From: Nitratireductor aquibiodomus NL21 = JCM 21793
GTDB lineage: Bacteria; Pseudomonadota; Alphaproteobacteria; Rhizobiales; Rhizobiaceae
Assembly: GCF_000615975.1 (NCBI RefSeq)
Contig: NZ_BAMP01000025.1
Coordinates: 1-47,811, forward strand
Length of the DNA: 47,811 nt
Reading direction: 5' to 3'
Made by a program: the position numbers and the translations under genes. Under the pieces are notes generated by a model, which ran no database searches, was not told the origin of the DNA, and was given only the letters and a program-made list of their open reading frames with translations. Below, piece after piece: positions 37,328-44,889 of this stretch (within the stretch, counting starts at the first letter, position 1; each line of letters opens with the position of its first letter).

Positions 37328-37460
37328 CCCGGCCACGGGAAACGAAAACGTCCGGCGTGTCAGGAAATGTCAGCGAGCGAGCGAGCGCGCTGGCAAGCGG
37401 GCTGCATATTGCCTATATGTGCGCGGCCTGCCAAAGCCCCCGACATGACGGAATTTTCCC

Positions 37461-38390
37461 ATGACGACAGCTCTTTCCATCAAAGACCTTTCAAAGACCT
37501 ATGACACCGGCCTGACCGCCCTGAATTCAGTCGATCTCGACATCAATCGCGGGGAGATACTCGCCCTGCTCGGCCCAAACGGGGCCGGTAAAACGACGAT
37601 GATCTCCATCATCTGCGGCCTGGTGAAACCCACCACCGGCACGGTGACGGTGGAGGGCAACGATATTGTTCAGAACTACCGCCAGGCCCGCCAACTCATC
37701 GGTCTCGTGCCGCAGGAACTGCACACCGAAACCTTCGAGACGGTCTGGGCGACGGTGAGCTACAGCCGCGGCCTTTTCGGCAAGAAGCCGGCGCCGGCGC
37801 TGGTCGAGCAGATCCTGCGCGACCTCTCGCTCTATGACAAGAAAGACAGCCAGATCATGGCGCTCTCGGGCGGCATGAAACGGCGCGTGATGATCGCCAA
37901 GGCTCTCGCACATGAGCCGCGCATCCTGTTCCTCGACGAGCCGACGGCAGGCGTCGACGTGGAACTGCGCAAGGATATGTGGCGGCTGGTCAAACGCCTG
38001 CGCGACACCGGCGTCACCATCATCCTGACCACGCATTATATCGAAGAGGCGGAAGAGATCGCCGACCGCGTGGGCGTCATCAACAGGGGCCGGCTGCTTC
38101 TGGTCGAGGAAAAGGCCGAGTTGATGCGCAAACTCGGACAGAAGCAGCTCACGCTCGACCTGCAGAAGCCGCTGGAGCATCTGCCGGACCAGCTTTCCGA
38201 ATATGACCTGGAGCTCGCCGATGGCGGCGAGCGGGTCATTTATCACTATGACACACAGGCGAAGCGAACGGGCATTGCGTCCCTGCTTTCAGCGCTGAGC
38301 GAAGCCGGGATCATCGTCAAGGATCTCGACACGGAACAACGCTCGCTCGAAGACATTTTCGTGAGCCTCGTGGTGGAGGAAAACCAGTGA
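37461..38390 (+). CDS. ABC transporter ATP-binding protein (YadG-like)
   Basis: This ATPase of an ABC-2 type exporter has 309 residues, with Walker [10 protein letters not shown] (38-46), signature LSGGMKRRV (135-143), and Walker [13 protein letters not shown]. The [18 protein letters not shown] segment is typical of exporters. The sequence resembles E. coli YadG along its length, including the C-terminal LEDIFVSLV. The stop overlaps the GTG start of the permease gene (GTGA). The substrate is not known. Confidence 0.93.
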   Translation: MTTALSIKDLSKTYDTGLTALNSVDLDINRGEILALLGPNGAGKTTMISIICGLVKPTTGTVTVEGNDIVQNYRQARQLIGLVPQELHTETFETVWATVSYSRGLFGKKPAPALVEQILRDLSLYDKKDSQIMALSGGMKRRVMIAKALAHEPRILFLDEPTAGVDVELRKDMWRLVKRLRDTGVTIILTTHYIEEAEEIADRVGVINRGRLLLVEEKAELMRKLGQKQLTLDLQKPLEHLPDQLSEYDLELADGGERVIYHYDTQAKRTGIASLLSALSEAGIIVKDLDTEQRSLEDIFVSLVVEENQ

Positions 38391-39148
38391 ATTTCGAAGC
38401 CGTCAAATCCATCTATCTCTTCGAGATAGCGCGCATGAAACGCACGCTTCTGCAAAGCGTGATTTCGCCCGTGCTCTCCACCTCGCTTTATTTCATTGTC
38501 TTCGGCGCGGCCATCGGCTCGCGCATCGAGGAGATCGACGGCGTCCAGTATGGCGCCTTCATCGTTCCCGGGCTGATGATGCTGACACTGTTGCAGAATT
38601 CCATCTCCAACGCATCGTTCGGCATCTATTTTCCAAAGTTCATCGGCACGATTTACGAGGTGCTTTCGGCACCGATCTCCTTTTTCGAGATTGTGCTTGG
38701 CTATGTGGGGGCAGCGGCGACCAAGTCGCTGATCCTCGGCCTGATCATCCTGGCAACGGCGCATCTCTTCGTCCCCATAGAGATAAGACATCCTTTCTGG
38801 ATGCTGTTCTTCCTAGTGATGACGGCGGTCACCTTCAGCCTGTTCGGCTTCATCATCGGCATCTGGGCCGACAATTTTGAAAAGCTTCAGCTGATACCGC
38901 TGCTGGTGATCACACCGCTCGTCTTCCTTGGCGGCTCGTTCTACTCCATCGAGATGCTGCCGGAATTCTGGCAGAAGGTGACGCTTGCCAACCCGGTGCT
39001 CTACCTCATCAGCGGCTTCCGCTGGAGCTTCTATGAGACTGCGGATGTGGGGATCGGCGTGAGCATCGCCATGATCACCTTCTTCCTTGTCCTATGCCTC
39101 AGCGCCATCTGGTGGATTTTCAAGACCGGTTACAAGCTCAAGACGTGA
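38387..39148 (+). CDS. ABC-2 type transporter permease (YadH-like)
   Basis: The 253-residue permease has six membrane helices and the ABC-2 motif around [18 protein letters not shown] and the loop [18 protein letters not shown] before the last helices. It resembles E. coli YadH, the partner of YadG. The GTG start at 38387 overlaps the ATPase stop, so both halves are made together. The gene ends just before a nested palindromic repeat. Confidence 0.92.
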   Translation: MNFEAVKSIYLFEIARMKRTLLQSVISPVLSTSLYFIVFGAAIGSRIEEIDGVQYGAFIVPGLMMLTLLQNSISNASFGIYFPKFIGTIYEVLSAPISFFEIVLGYVGAAATKSLILGLIILATAHLFVPIEIRHPFWMLFFLVMTAVTFSLFGFIIGIWADNFEKLQLIPLLVITPLVFLGGSFYSIEMLPEFWQKVTLANPVLYLISGFRWSFYETADVGIGVSIAMITFFLVLCLSAIWWIFKTGYKLKT

Positions 39149-39151
39149 ACG

Positions 39152-39256
39152 CTAAAGCGCGTCGCGATCTTTCAGATTCGCTCTGTGCGCTTTAGGTTCT
39201 TGATTTGACGCATGTCTTTGTCCCGAAACCGGTGCCCACTTTCGGGAGACATGCGT
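39152..39256. repeat. Rhizobiales-type intergenic palindromic repeat
   Basis: Two nested palindromes occupy almost the whole spacer. CTAAAGCGC (39152-39160) pairs with GCGCTTTAG (39187-39195). ACGCATGTCT (39208-39217) pairs with AGACATGCGT (39247-39256), with an inner CCCGAAA / TTTCGGG pair. This wording is the one I know from many copies in Rhizobium, Agrobacterium and Mesorhizobium genomes. The repeat's right end coincides with the last base of the facing regulator gene's stop. It may serve as a terminator for both neighbours. Confidence 0.8.
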
Positions 39257-39924
39257 TAACGCAGGGTCTTCAGGTAATCCTTGAATTCCCTGCCAGCCTC
39301 TGGCGCAAAGCGGTCGCCGGTTTCGGCGACCGTCACCAGCCGATCGATGCGAAAGTTGCGAAAGTCGTCGCGCTCCTCGCACCAGGCCGTCAAAAGCCAG
39401 ACATTGTCGAATGCGGTCAGTCCCAACGGGCGAACCCTGCGCGTGCTCTGCCTCTTCTTCAGGTCGAGATAGACGATTTCAAGACGCCGGCGCCCACGTA
39501 CCGCACGGCGAAGAGCAGCGAGATGGCGCTGTGCATCCGACGCCCTTGAATATGCGATCATGTCCCCTTGCTGCACACGCCCATGCTGGCCGTCGGGTGC
39601 TATTGCATCAACCTTTGCGGCCACGCGGGCGGCGGCCTGCTTCAGATCGCCATCGCCGCGCGCTGAAATCAACTGCATGCCAAGTGTGATCGCGTCGAGT
39701 TCATCGGCGTCGAAGTGCAGGGGAGGAAGGAAGTAGCCGCGCTCGATCTGATAGCCAACACCGCCCTCGCCCCGGATGGGAGCCCCCATGGACTGAAGCG
39801 TGGCGATGTCGCGGTAGACAGTGCGGACCGAAACGCCCAGCGTTTCTGCCAGTTGGGCAGCGCTGACCGGCTGGCGGTGCATTCGCAACTGTTCAAGCAA
39901 TCCGAAAAGTCGTGATGCGCGCAT
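39256..39924 (-). CDS. YafY-type transcriptional regulator with WYL domain
   Basis: This 222-residue regulator has an N-terminal winged helix-turn-helix (LAETLGVSVRTVYRDIATLQ, 26-45) and a following WYL-type region (LEIVYLDLKKRQSTRRVRPLGL, then DNVWLLTAWCEERDDFRNFRIDR). WYL domains sense ligands or nucleic acid ends. It is divergent from the gene at 40031, and a perfect dyad TGACAG-N3-CTGTCA lies between the two starts, a likely operator. Regulation of itself and that neighbour is inferred. Confidence 0.9.
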   Translation of the reverse strand: MRASRLFGLLEQLRMHRQPVSAAQLAETLGVSVRTVYRDIATLQSMGAPIRGEGGVGYQIERGYFLPPLHFDADELDAITLGMQLISARGDGDLKQAAARVAAKVDAIAPDGQHGRVQQGDMIAYSRASDAQRHLAALRRAVRGRRRLEIVYLDLKKRQSTRRVRPLGLTAFDNVWLLTAWCEERDDFRNFRIDRLVTVAETGDRFAPEAGREFKDYLKTLR

Positions 39925-39933
39925 GCTCCACCC

Positions 39934-39948
39934 TGACAGAAACTGTCA
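39934..39948. promoter_or_regulatory. candidate operator of the WYL regulator
   Basis: TGACAG, AAA, CTGTCA is a perfect 6-3-6 inverted repeat 10 bases upstream of the regulator's start and about 80 bases from the divergent gene. Dyads with TGACA/TGTCA half-sites occur beside several YafY-type genes as I recall; binding by this protein is an inference. Confidence 0.55.
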
Positions 39949-40030
39949 ATCCTTCGGGATAGCTACGTCACGTCGGCCTGTTCGGCAAGCCCGACCGCAG
40001 CCGCTGCCCCTATCAAGAGGAAAACAGTCA

Positions 40031-40669
40031 ATGTTGAGAAAATCCGAAGGCCCTGTGAGGGTGATGGGCTTTGCCCGATACAACAAGCGCGCGGACGTGG
40101 AAACGGCCCGCCTGATCGAAGCCGCCCTTGCCTGGCAGGAAACCTTTCTGCGCCCGATGGACGGCATCCTCTTTCATGCGTTTCTCGGCAATCTGAACGG
40201 CGGTTTTGCCGACATCATTCTGGCCCGTGACGACCAGAGCTTTGAGGGGATGCTCAAAGCCTATGACGACGCAGAAAGCGCGAAGGCGTTCATGGCATTG
40301 CTGGAGCCCGGCACCGTCCGGCTGTCGCGCAACCAGATACTCAAGCAGATCGCATCCCCACCAGACGCGTTTTCCTGCGTTGAGTTCGGGACCTTCAAGG
40401 TCGCTGACGGCAGCAATGCGAGTGAGCAGGACGTGCTTGCGATTTCGGATCGGATCGAAAGCGAATATCTCGGCCAATCCGACAATACGAGGCTTCATTA
40501 CATCGGGCGAGATGCGGAAAACCGCTTTTGCGAGGTCACTTTCGGACGTTCGCTGGGCGAAACAAAACGCATGTGCGAAGGCTATGTCGGGCATCGGGTC
40601 TGCCAGCCGCTACTCGATCTGTGCGCCCCCACCAGCCTGGACCTTGATTTCTGGTACCTGCTCGCCTGA
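40031..40669 (+). CDS. protein of unknown function, divergent from the WYL regulator
   Basis: The 212-residue soluble protein has no recognised family. It starts MLRKSEGPVRVMGFARY after AAGAGGAAA. It may contain two repeats of a ferredoxin-like or dimeric alpha/beta barrel fold. Strand-like segments occur at GFARYNKRADVETARLIEAA, at FSCVEFGTFKVADGSNAS, and near the end at HYIGRDAENRFCEVTFG. No signal peptide or membrane helix is seen. The divergent regulator and the dyad between them suggest it is the regulated target. Confidence 0.75.
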   Translation: MLRKSEGPVRVMGFARYNKRADVETARLIEAALAWQETFLRPMDGILFHAFLGNLNGGFADIILARDDQSFEGMLKAYDDAESAKAFMALLEPGTVRLSRNQILKQIASPPDAFSCVEFGTFKVADGSNASEQDVLAISDRIESEYLGQSDNTRLHYIGRDAENRFCEVTFGRSLGETKRMCEGYVGHRVCQPLLDLCAPTSLDLDFWYLLA

Positions 40670-40797
40670 AAACCTCCTCCTGCGGGCCATCCGTCGAGGT
40701 TTCCGAAACTCTCCAACCTGGAGAAAATAAATCTATGGGAGAACTATTCATTTTCACAACCCATAGTAATTGATAGTTTCCCCTCTTATTGTATCCG

Positions 40798-40830
40798 CCA
40801 TGGCGTGCGACTTCATACGCCATGGTTTTT
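40798..40830 (+). terminator. strong Rho-independent terminator
   Basis: CCATGGCGT (40798-40806), a 10-base loop, ACGCCATGG (40817-40825) and TTTTT. It lies 130 bases after the unknown gene at 40031. The stretch between is AT-rich and contains another inverted repeat, CTATGGG (40733-40739) with CCCATAG (40760-40766), so it may end a long 3' UTR or a separate small RNA. Confidence 0.75.
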
Positions 40831-40900
40831 CCATAACCCTGATTTCGACACCAACACCGCATTGGCAATTTTTAGCGGTCATTTGAACGAGATATTTGAA

Positions 40901-41278
40901 ATGCCCACGTCACCATCTTCCCGCGGCGGTACGCTTGTGCAAATCGCGACAGGCTCCGGCCATGGCGAGACCTGCGCTCTCGTGACATTTTTGGAGGGAT
41001 ATGGCCTCCATCCCGTTGTATTGGGTTTCCAAATTTGCTCGGTCCTATGGAGTCACACGACGGCGTTTGGCGGCATGCCAATCTGTGTTCCTTCTCAGGA
41101 AGCAAACACCGCCATCGACCTGTTGCGCAGCATCACAGCCGAAGACGACACTTCCACAGAAGATCACGTGCGCAGCAGCTTCTGGGTCATCTGGCATGTC
41201 GTGGCCATGTGTCTCTTTTTTGTGCCTCCCCCTCCGCGAGGGGTGATCTATCCTGATCGTATGATCTTCCGGTCCTAG
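40901..41278 (+). CDS. DUF2007-like small protein with C-terminal hydrophobic segment
   Basis: The region 11-78 (TLVQIATGSGHGETCALVTF, then LEGYGLHPVVLG and FGGMPICVPSQEANTAIDLL) has the pattern of DUF2007, a small domain suggested to act in signal transduction or protease adaptor roles. Residues about 92-108 are hydrophobic (FWVIWHVVAMCLFFV), possibly a membrane anchor. The ATG at 40901 is chosen since the domain begins shortly after; a GTG at 40805 lies within the upstream terminator and is unlikely. No strong ribosome-binding site is visible. The function is unknown. Confidence 0.65.
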   Translation: MPTSPSSRGGTLVQIATGSGHGETCALVTFLEGYGLHPVVLGFQICSVLWSHTTAFGGMPICVPSQEANTAIDLLRSITAEDDTSTEDHVRSSFWVIWHVVAMCLFFVPPPPRGVIYPDRMIFRS

Positions 41279-41284
41279 TGTCCC

Positions 41285-41312
41285 TTGCATCCTTCGGAAA
41301 ACCCTGTATAAG
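41285..41312 (+). promoter_or_regulatory. candidate promoter of rpsF-rpsR
   Basis: TTGCAT (41285-41290) and TATAAG (41307-41312) are separated by 16 bp, about 210 bases before the rpsF start. The position would give a long leader of about 200 bases with visible structure. This is a match to a sigma-70-type promoter only. Confidence 0.5.
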
Positions 41313-41362
41313 CGCGCGATCTGCCGGTCTCAGCTGGGGGCTGAACGGAGGGCCGTGCGCTT

Positions 41363-41378
41363 TTCCCGATATCGGGAA
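41363..41378 (+). promoter_or_regulatory. perfect palindrome in the rpsF leader
   Basis: TTCCCGATATCGGGAA is a perfect 16-base palindrome that can fold as a 6-bp stem with an ATAT loop, flanked by GTGCGC and GTGTGCG. It lies in the presumed untranslated leader of rpsF. Ribosomal protein leaders are often autoregulated (S6:S18 binds such leaders in many bacteria); whether this is that element is not shown. Confidence 0.4.
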
Positions 41379-41524
41379 GTGTGCGTTGTGAAGACAGGTT
41401 CTTCCGCCTCCCGTGTCTCCGCTCTCGACCGTCCAACGCGCTTTTCTTCGGCCCCTCGGGGACAAGACTAGTCGCAGAGGCTTAGCCGCTGGGCCGGTGG
41501 ATGGAAACGAAGAAAGGCAAGACA

Positions 41525-41956
41525 ATGGCACTTTACGAACACGTGTTCCTTGCCCGGCAGGATCTCTCGCAGCAGCAGATCGATGCCCTTGTTGAACAGT
41601 ACAAGGGTGTGATCGAAGCTGGCGGCGGCTCCGTTGGCCGGGTTGAAAACTGGGGACAGAAGTCCCTCGCCTACCGGATCAAGAAGAACCGCAAGGCCTA
41701 TTTCACGCTCATGGACATCGACGCTCCGGCTGCGGCCGTGAAGGAAGTCGAGCGCCAGATGGGCCTGTCGGAAGACGTTCTGCGCTTCATGACGGTTCGC
41801 GTCGACGCGCATGAGGAAGGCCCTTCCGCGATGATGCAGCGCCGCGACGACCGTGGCCCGCGCCGTGACGACCGTGGCCCGCGTGGCCCGCGCCGTGACG
41901 ATCGTGGCCCGCGCCGCGACCATGACCGCGACAGCAACAAGGAAGGCTCCGAATAA
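41525..41956 (+). CDS. rpsF: 30S ribosomal protein S6
   Basis: S6 binds S18 on the small-subunit platform. The 143-residue protein starts [20 protein letters not shown]; the ATG at 41525 follows AAAGG. An in-frame ATG at 41501 adds residues without family character. The core ends near [13 protein letters not shown]. It is followed by an arginine-aspartate tail of RRDDRGP repeats, three full copies plus variants, longer than in E. coli S6 but common in alphaproteobacteria. The stop overlaps the rpsR start (TAATG). Confidence 0.97.
41838..41925 (+). repeat. 21-bp tandem repeat within rpsF
   Basis: Units close to CGCCGTGACGACCGTGGCCCG occur in tandem, with a short CGTGGCCCG insertion between the second and third, and encode RRDDRGP. 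Such in-frame repeats can vary in copy number between strains and encode the disordered basic/acidic tail of S6. Confidence 0.8.
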
Positions 41957-42204
41957 TGGTCGACATCAATCAGATCCCGACGCGGCGTCCTTTCCACCGT
42001 CGCCGCAAGACCTGCCCGTTCTCCGGCGCCAATGCACCGAAGATCGACTACAAGGACGTGAAGCTCCTGCAGCGCTATATTTCCGAACGCGGCAAGATCG
42101 TCCCCTCCCGCATCACGGCGGTAAGCCAGAAGAAGCAGCGCGAGCTGGCCAAGGCCATCAAGCGCGCCCGTTTCCTGGGCCTTCTGCCCTACGTGGTGAA
42201 GTAA
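41956..42204 (+). CDS. rpsR: 30S ribosomal protein S18
   Basis: S18 is the partner of S6. The 82-residue basic protein contains [20 protein letters not shown], the [18 protein letters not shown] segment and [21 protein letters not shown], the conserved C-terminal part. The start overlaps the rpsF stop by one base, so synthesis of the two partners is coupled. rplI follows after 203 bp. Confidence 0.98.
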
Positions 42205-42214
42205 GACTTTCGGC

Positions 42215-42234
42215 GCGGGCGGTTTTCCGCCCGC
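42215..42234 (+). terminator. hairpin between rpsR and rplI
   Basis: GCGGGCGG, loop TTTT, CCGCCCGC gives an 8-bp GC stem 10 bases after the rpsR stop, followed by TCCCTCC. It lacks a U-tract, so it may act as an attenuator or as a 3' end protecting hairpin between rpsFR and rplI. Confidence 0.55.
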
Positions 42235-42407
42235 TCCCTCCCCGCGGCGGGCGCGGATGAGGCTTTTCAAATCCCGAGTTGGGGCGGATGCCCCTAACTG
42301 CCGCCATGGGCAGGACAGCGACTTTCATGCCGCACCTCGGCATTTCCGTTTCTGACCTGCCTTTATGAAATTCCGGCGCAGGGCGCCGATGACAAAGGAC
42401 AGAAACG

Positions 42408-43026
42408 ATGGACGTTATTCTCCTTGAGCGTATCACCAAGCTCGGCCAGATGGGCGACGTGGTGAAGGTCAAAGACGGCTACGCACGCAACTTCCTCCTG
42501 CCCAAGGGCAAGGCTCTGCGCGCGAACGAAGCCAACCGCAAGAAGTTCGAGAGCCAGCGTGTCGAACTTGAAGCACGCAATCTGGAACAGAAGAAGGAAG
42601 CCGAGGCTGTTGCAGAGAAGCTCGACGGTAAGTCCTTCGTCGTCGTTCGCTCCGCCGCCGAGACCGGTCAGCTCTACGGTTCGGTCGCCACGCGCGATAT
42701 TGTTGAGATTCTGGCCGATGAAGCTTCAAGATCGGCCGCAGCCAGGTCGAGCTCAACCAGCCGATCAAGACCATTGGCCTGATCAATGTCGCCATCGCGC
42801 TTCACCCGGAAGTCGAGGTCACCGTGACGCTCAACGTTGCGCGTTCGAGCGACGAGGCCGAGCGCCAGGCGCGCGGCGAGACGCTGGATTCGGCGGAAGC
42901 ATTTACGGTGAGGACATCAACGACAGCGCGCGTCCGGACGAGTTCTTCGATCCGGAAGCCGAGTACGAGGATGTCGAAGCAGCCTCCGACGAGACGGCTG
43001 CCGAAGAGACCGACGAGAACGCGTAA
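42408..43026 (+). CDS. rplI: 50S ribosomal protein L9, two frame breaks
   Basis: L9 binds 23S rRNA near the L1 stalk. The N-domain [30 protein letters not shown] is quoted in part as its hallmark. The frame breaks near 42723: GAAGCTTC should read GAAGGCTTC, giving [21 protein letters not shown]. It breaks again near 42903: GCATTTAC needs one more T, giving [19 protein letters not shown]. The corrected protein ends at 43026 in an acidic tail ([11 protein letters not shown]) and has about 206 residues. Both breaks are single losses within short G or T runs, so they are most likely sequence errors. Confidence 0.93.
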
Positions 43027-43040
43027 TTCACGCGCAACCT

Positions 43041-43090
43041 GGTTCCGACCGCCTCAGCGCTTCAAGGAACCGCTGAGGCGGTCCGGAACC
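43041..43090 (+). terminator. long hairpin downstream of rplI
   Basis: The arm at 43041-43059 pairs with 43071-43090 over 19 base pairs with a single bulged G, around an 11-base loop (CTTCAAGGAAC). No U-tract follows directly. It lies 14 bases after the rplI stop. It could be a Rho-dependent stabiliser or part of an intergenic repeat. Confidence 0.6.
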
Positions 43091-43154
43091 AGCCATCTGT
43101 TTTCAAGCAGTTCCGAAGGGAAATCCGGTTTCCACTCTTCCTGGAATTGCTCTC
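43091..43154. repeat. possible Rhizobiales intergenic repeat
   Basis: The stretch with GGAAATCCGGTTTCCACTC and TTCCTGGAATTGCTCT resembles interspersed sequences I recall between genes in Rhizobium and Mesorhizobium (CCGGTTTCCACTTTTCC...GAATTGCTCT). Copy number in this genome cannot be checked here. Confidence 0.4.
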
Positions 43155-43181
43155 AAAGCCGGGCGCGCGCCCGGCTTTTTT
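43155..43181 (+). terminator. Rho-independent terminator of the ribosomal protein unit
   Basis: AAAGCCGGGC (43155-43164), loop GCGC, GCCCGGCTTT (43169-43178) then TTT. This is a 10-bp stem with a U-tract. The remaining spacer to 43400 contains TTGATG (43210-43215) and GAATAT (43232-43237) with a 16-bp gap, a weak promoter candidate for cfa; I see no gene there. Confidence 0.85.
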
Positions 43182-43400
43182 GTTGCCAGCGATTGCGCCA
43201 TCAATTGTTTTGATGGTGACTTTTATACTTTGAATATCTTGGACGAAGAGCCCGGATTTCCACGCTTCCGCGAGATCACAATGGCAAGAAGCGGCAAGAG
43301 TATTCATCCGGCTAACGGCCAATGAAGGTCTGGCCCCTTTTCAACCATCGCAGAATTGTTTCATACTTACAGCCTCCCGAGACTTTTTGGGGGTTATGCG

Positions 43401-44660
43401 ATGAACTGGTTGCTCGAAAGATTCGTTTCTCGCCTCGTCCGCAAAGGGAAGCTTTCCATCACCAATGCGGCAGGGAAACTGCGTGTTTTCGGCGATGGGA
43501 GCGGCGATCCGGTCCATATTGTCATTCACACGGCGGCTGCAGAACGCGCCATCGCGATCGACCCGATGCTGGCGGTGCCGGAGCGCTACATGGATGGCGA
43601 GATCGACATCGTGGAAGGAGACCTTCTCTCCTTCCTTCAGCTCGTGTACTCCAACATGGACGAAACAGGCTCGCAGCTCTTTCTCGTCAAGCTGGGAGAG
43701 GCGCTGCGCCATCCCTTCCGCCGTCTGCAGCAATGGAACACGGCTGCGCGCGCCAAGCGAAACGTCCACCGTCACTACGATCTCTCGGAAGAGCTTTATC
43801 GTCTCTTCCTCGATGAGGACATGCAGTATTCCTGTGCCTATTTCGAAACACCCGAGGTCTCGCTCGAGGAAGCACAGAGGGCCAAGAAGCGCCATATCAT
43901 GGCGAAGCTGGCGCTGGAGCGGGGACAGAAGGTGCTGGACATCGGCTGCGGCTGGGGCGGACTGGGCCTCGATATTGCACGCCAGTTCGACGCCGATGTG
44001 CTCGGGGTCACGCTGTCCGAAGAACAGCACCGGGTGGCCAGCAGCCGCGCGCGTGAACAGAAGCTCTCAAACAGGGCGCGGTTCGAAATTGTCGACTATC
44101 GCTCGCTCAAGGGGCCGTTTGACCGAATCGTGTCGGTCGGCATGTTCGAGCATGTGGGCATCAACCACTATCGCACCTTCTTCGACCAGAGCGCCCGTCT
44201 TCTCGCAGATGACGGCGTGATGCTTTTGCACACGATCGGGCGCTCCGCGCCGCCTGCGGCAACGAACGCGTTCATTCGCAAATACATCTTCCCCGGCGGC
44301 TATATTCCGGCGCTGTCGGAGGTGATGCCGGCGATCGAACGGTCCGGTCTGATCGTTACCGATGTGGAAATCCTCCGCCTGCACTATGCCGAAACCCTGA
44401 AGCACTGGCAGGCACGGTTTCAGAAGAACCGCGCCAGGGCGGTGGAGATCTACGACGAGCGTTTCGCCCGCATGTGGGAGTTCTACCTGGCCGGCTCGGA
44501 AGCATCGTTCCGATGGCAGGAGATGGTGGTCTTCCAGATTCAGCTCACCAAGAAGCGTGAAACCCTGCCCGTGACCCGAACCTATATCGGCGAAACCGAG
44601 AAGCAGCTCGCCGATGCGGATGGCAAGGGCTCCGGAAAATTCACGCAGGCGGCCGAATAG
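43401..44660 (+). CDS. cfa: cyclopropane-fatty-acyl-phospholipid synthase family protein
   Basis: This enzyme adds a methylene group from S-adenosylmethionine to unsaturated chains of membrane phospholipids. The 419-residue protein has the SAM motif VLDIGCGWGG (178-187), the YSCAYFE motif (143-149), GVTLSEEQHRVASSRA, and MFEHVGINHYRTFF. ATG at 43401 follows a G-run at ribosome-binding distance; a longer frame to 43356 is not conserved. The sequence extends at the C-terminus into a short Lys/Asp tail. It could also be a related SAM methyltransferase acting on lipids, but the motifs fit Cfa well. Confidence 0.93.
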   Translation: MNWLLERFVSRLVRKGKLSITNAAGKLRVFGDGSGDPVHIVIHTAAAERAIAIDPMLAVPERYMDGEIDIVEGDLLSFLQLVYSNMDETGSQLFLVKLGEALRHPFRRLQQWNTAARAKRNVHRHYDLSEELYRLFLDEDMQYSCAYFETPEVSLEEAQRAKKRHIMAKLALERGQKVLDIGCGWGGLGLDIARQFDADVLGVTLSEEQHRVASSRAREQKLSNRARFEIVDYRSLKGPFDRIVSVGMFEHVGINHYRTFFDQSARLLADDGVMLLHTIGRSAPPAATNAFIRKYIFPGGYIPALSEVMPAIERSGLIVTDVEILRLHYAETLKHWQARFQKNRARAVEIYDERFARMWEFYLAGSEASFRWQEMVVFQIQLTKKRETLPVTRTYIGETEKQLADADGKGSGKFTQAAE

Positions 44661-44889
44661 ACGTATAATCGTTCCCCAATGCGATTCGACCGCTGCGGCT
44701 TAGCAATCACGGTCAAGCTTATCCTGAGAGTTGCCCACAACTGCGGCACGCGACTGTGAATCGCGGTCACATACCATCTCCGCACTTTCACCTTTTCCGA
44801 AGAGAAGGTACGAAAGTAGCTGGGGGTGCCGGGACGTTCATGTCTTTCGTTTGTCCGGGCGCGAATGACAGAGAAACACCGGAACAAAA

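Noticed and set aside
37370..37388. AGCG microsatellite of four units before the ABC exporter gene
   Set aside because: Short and outside any frame or promoter element I can define; phase variation would need evidence of length change.
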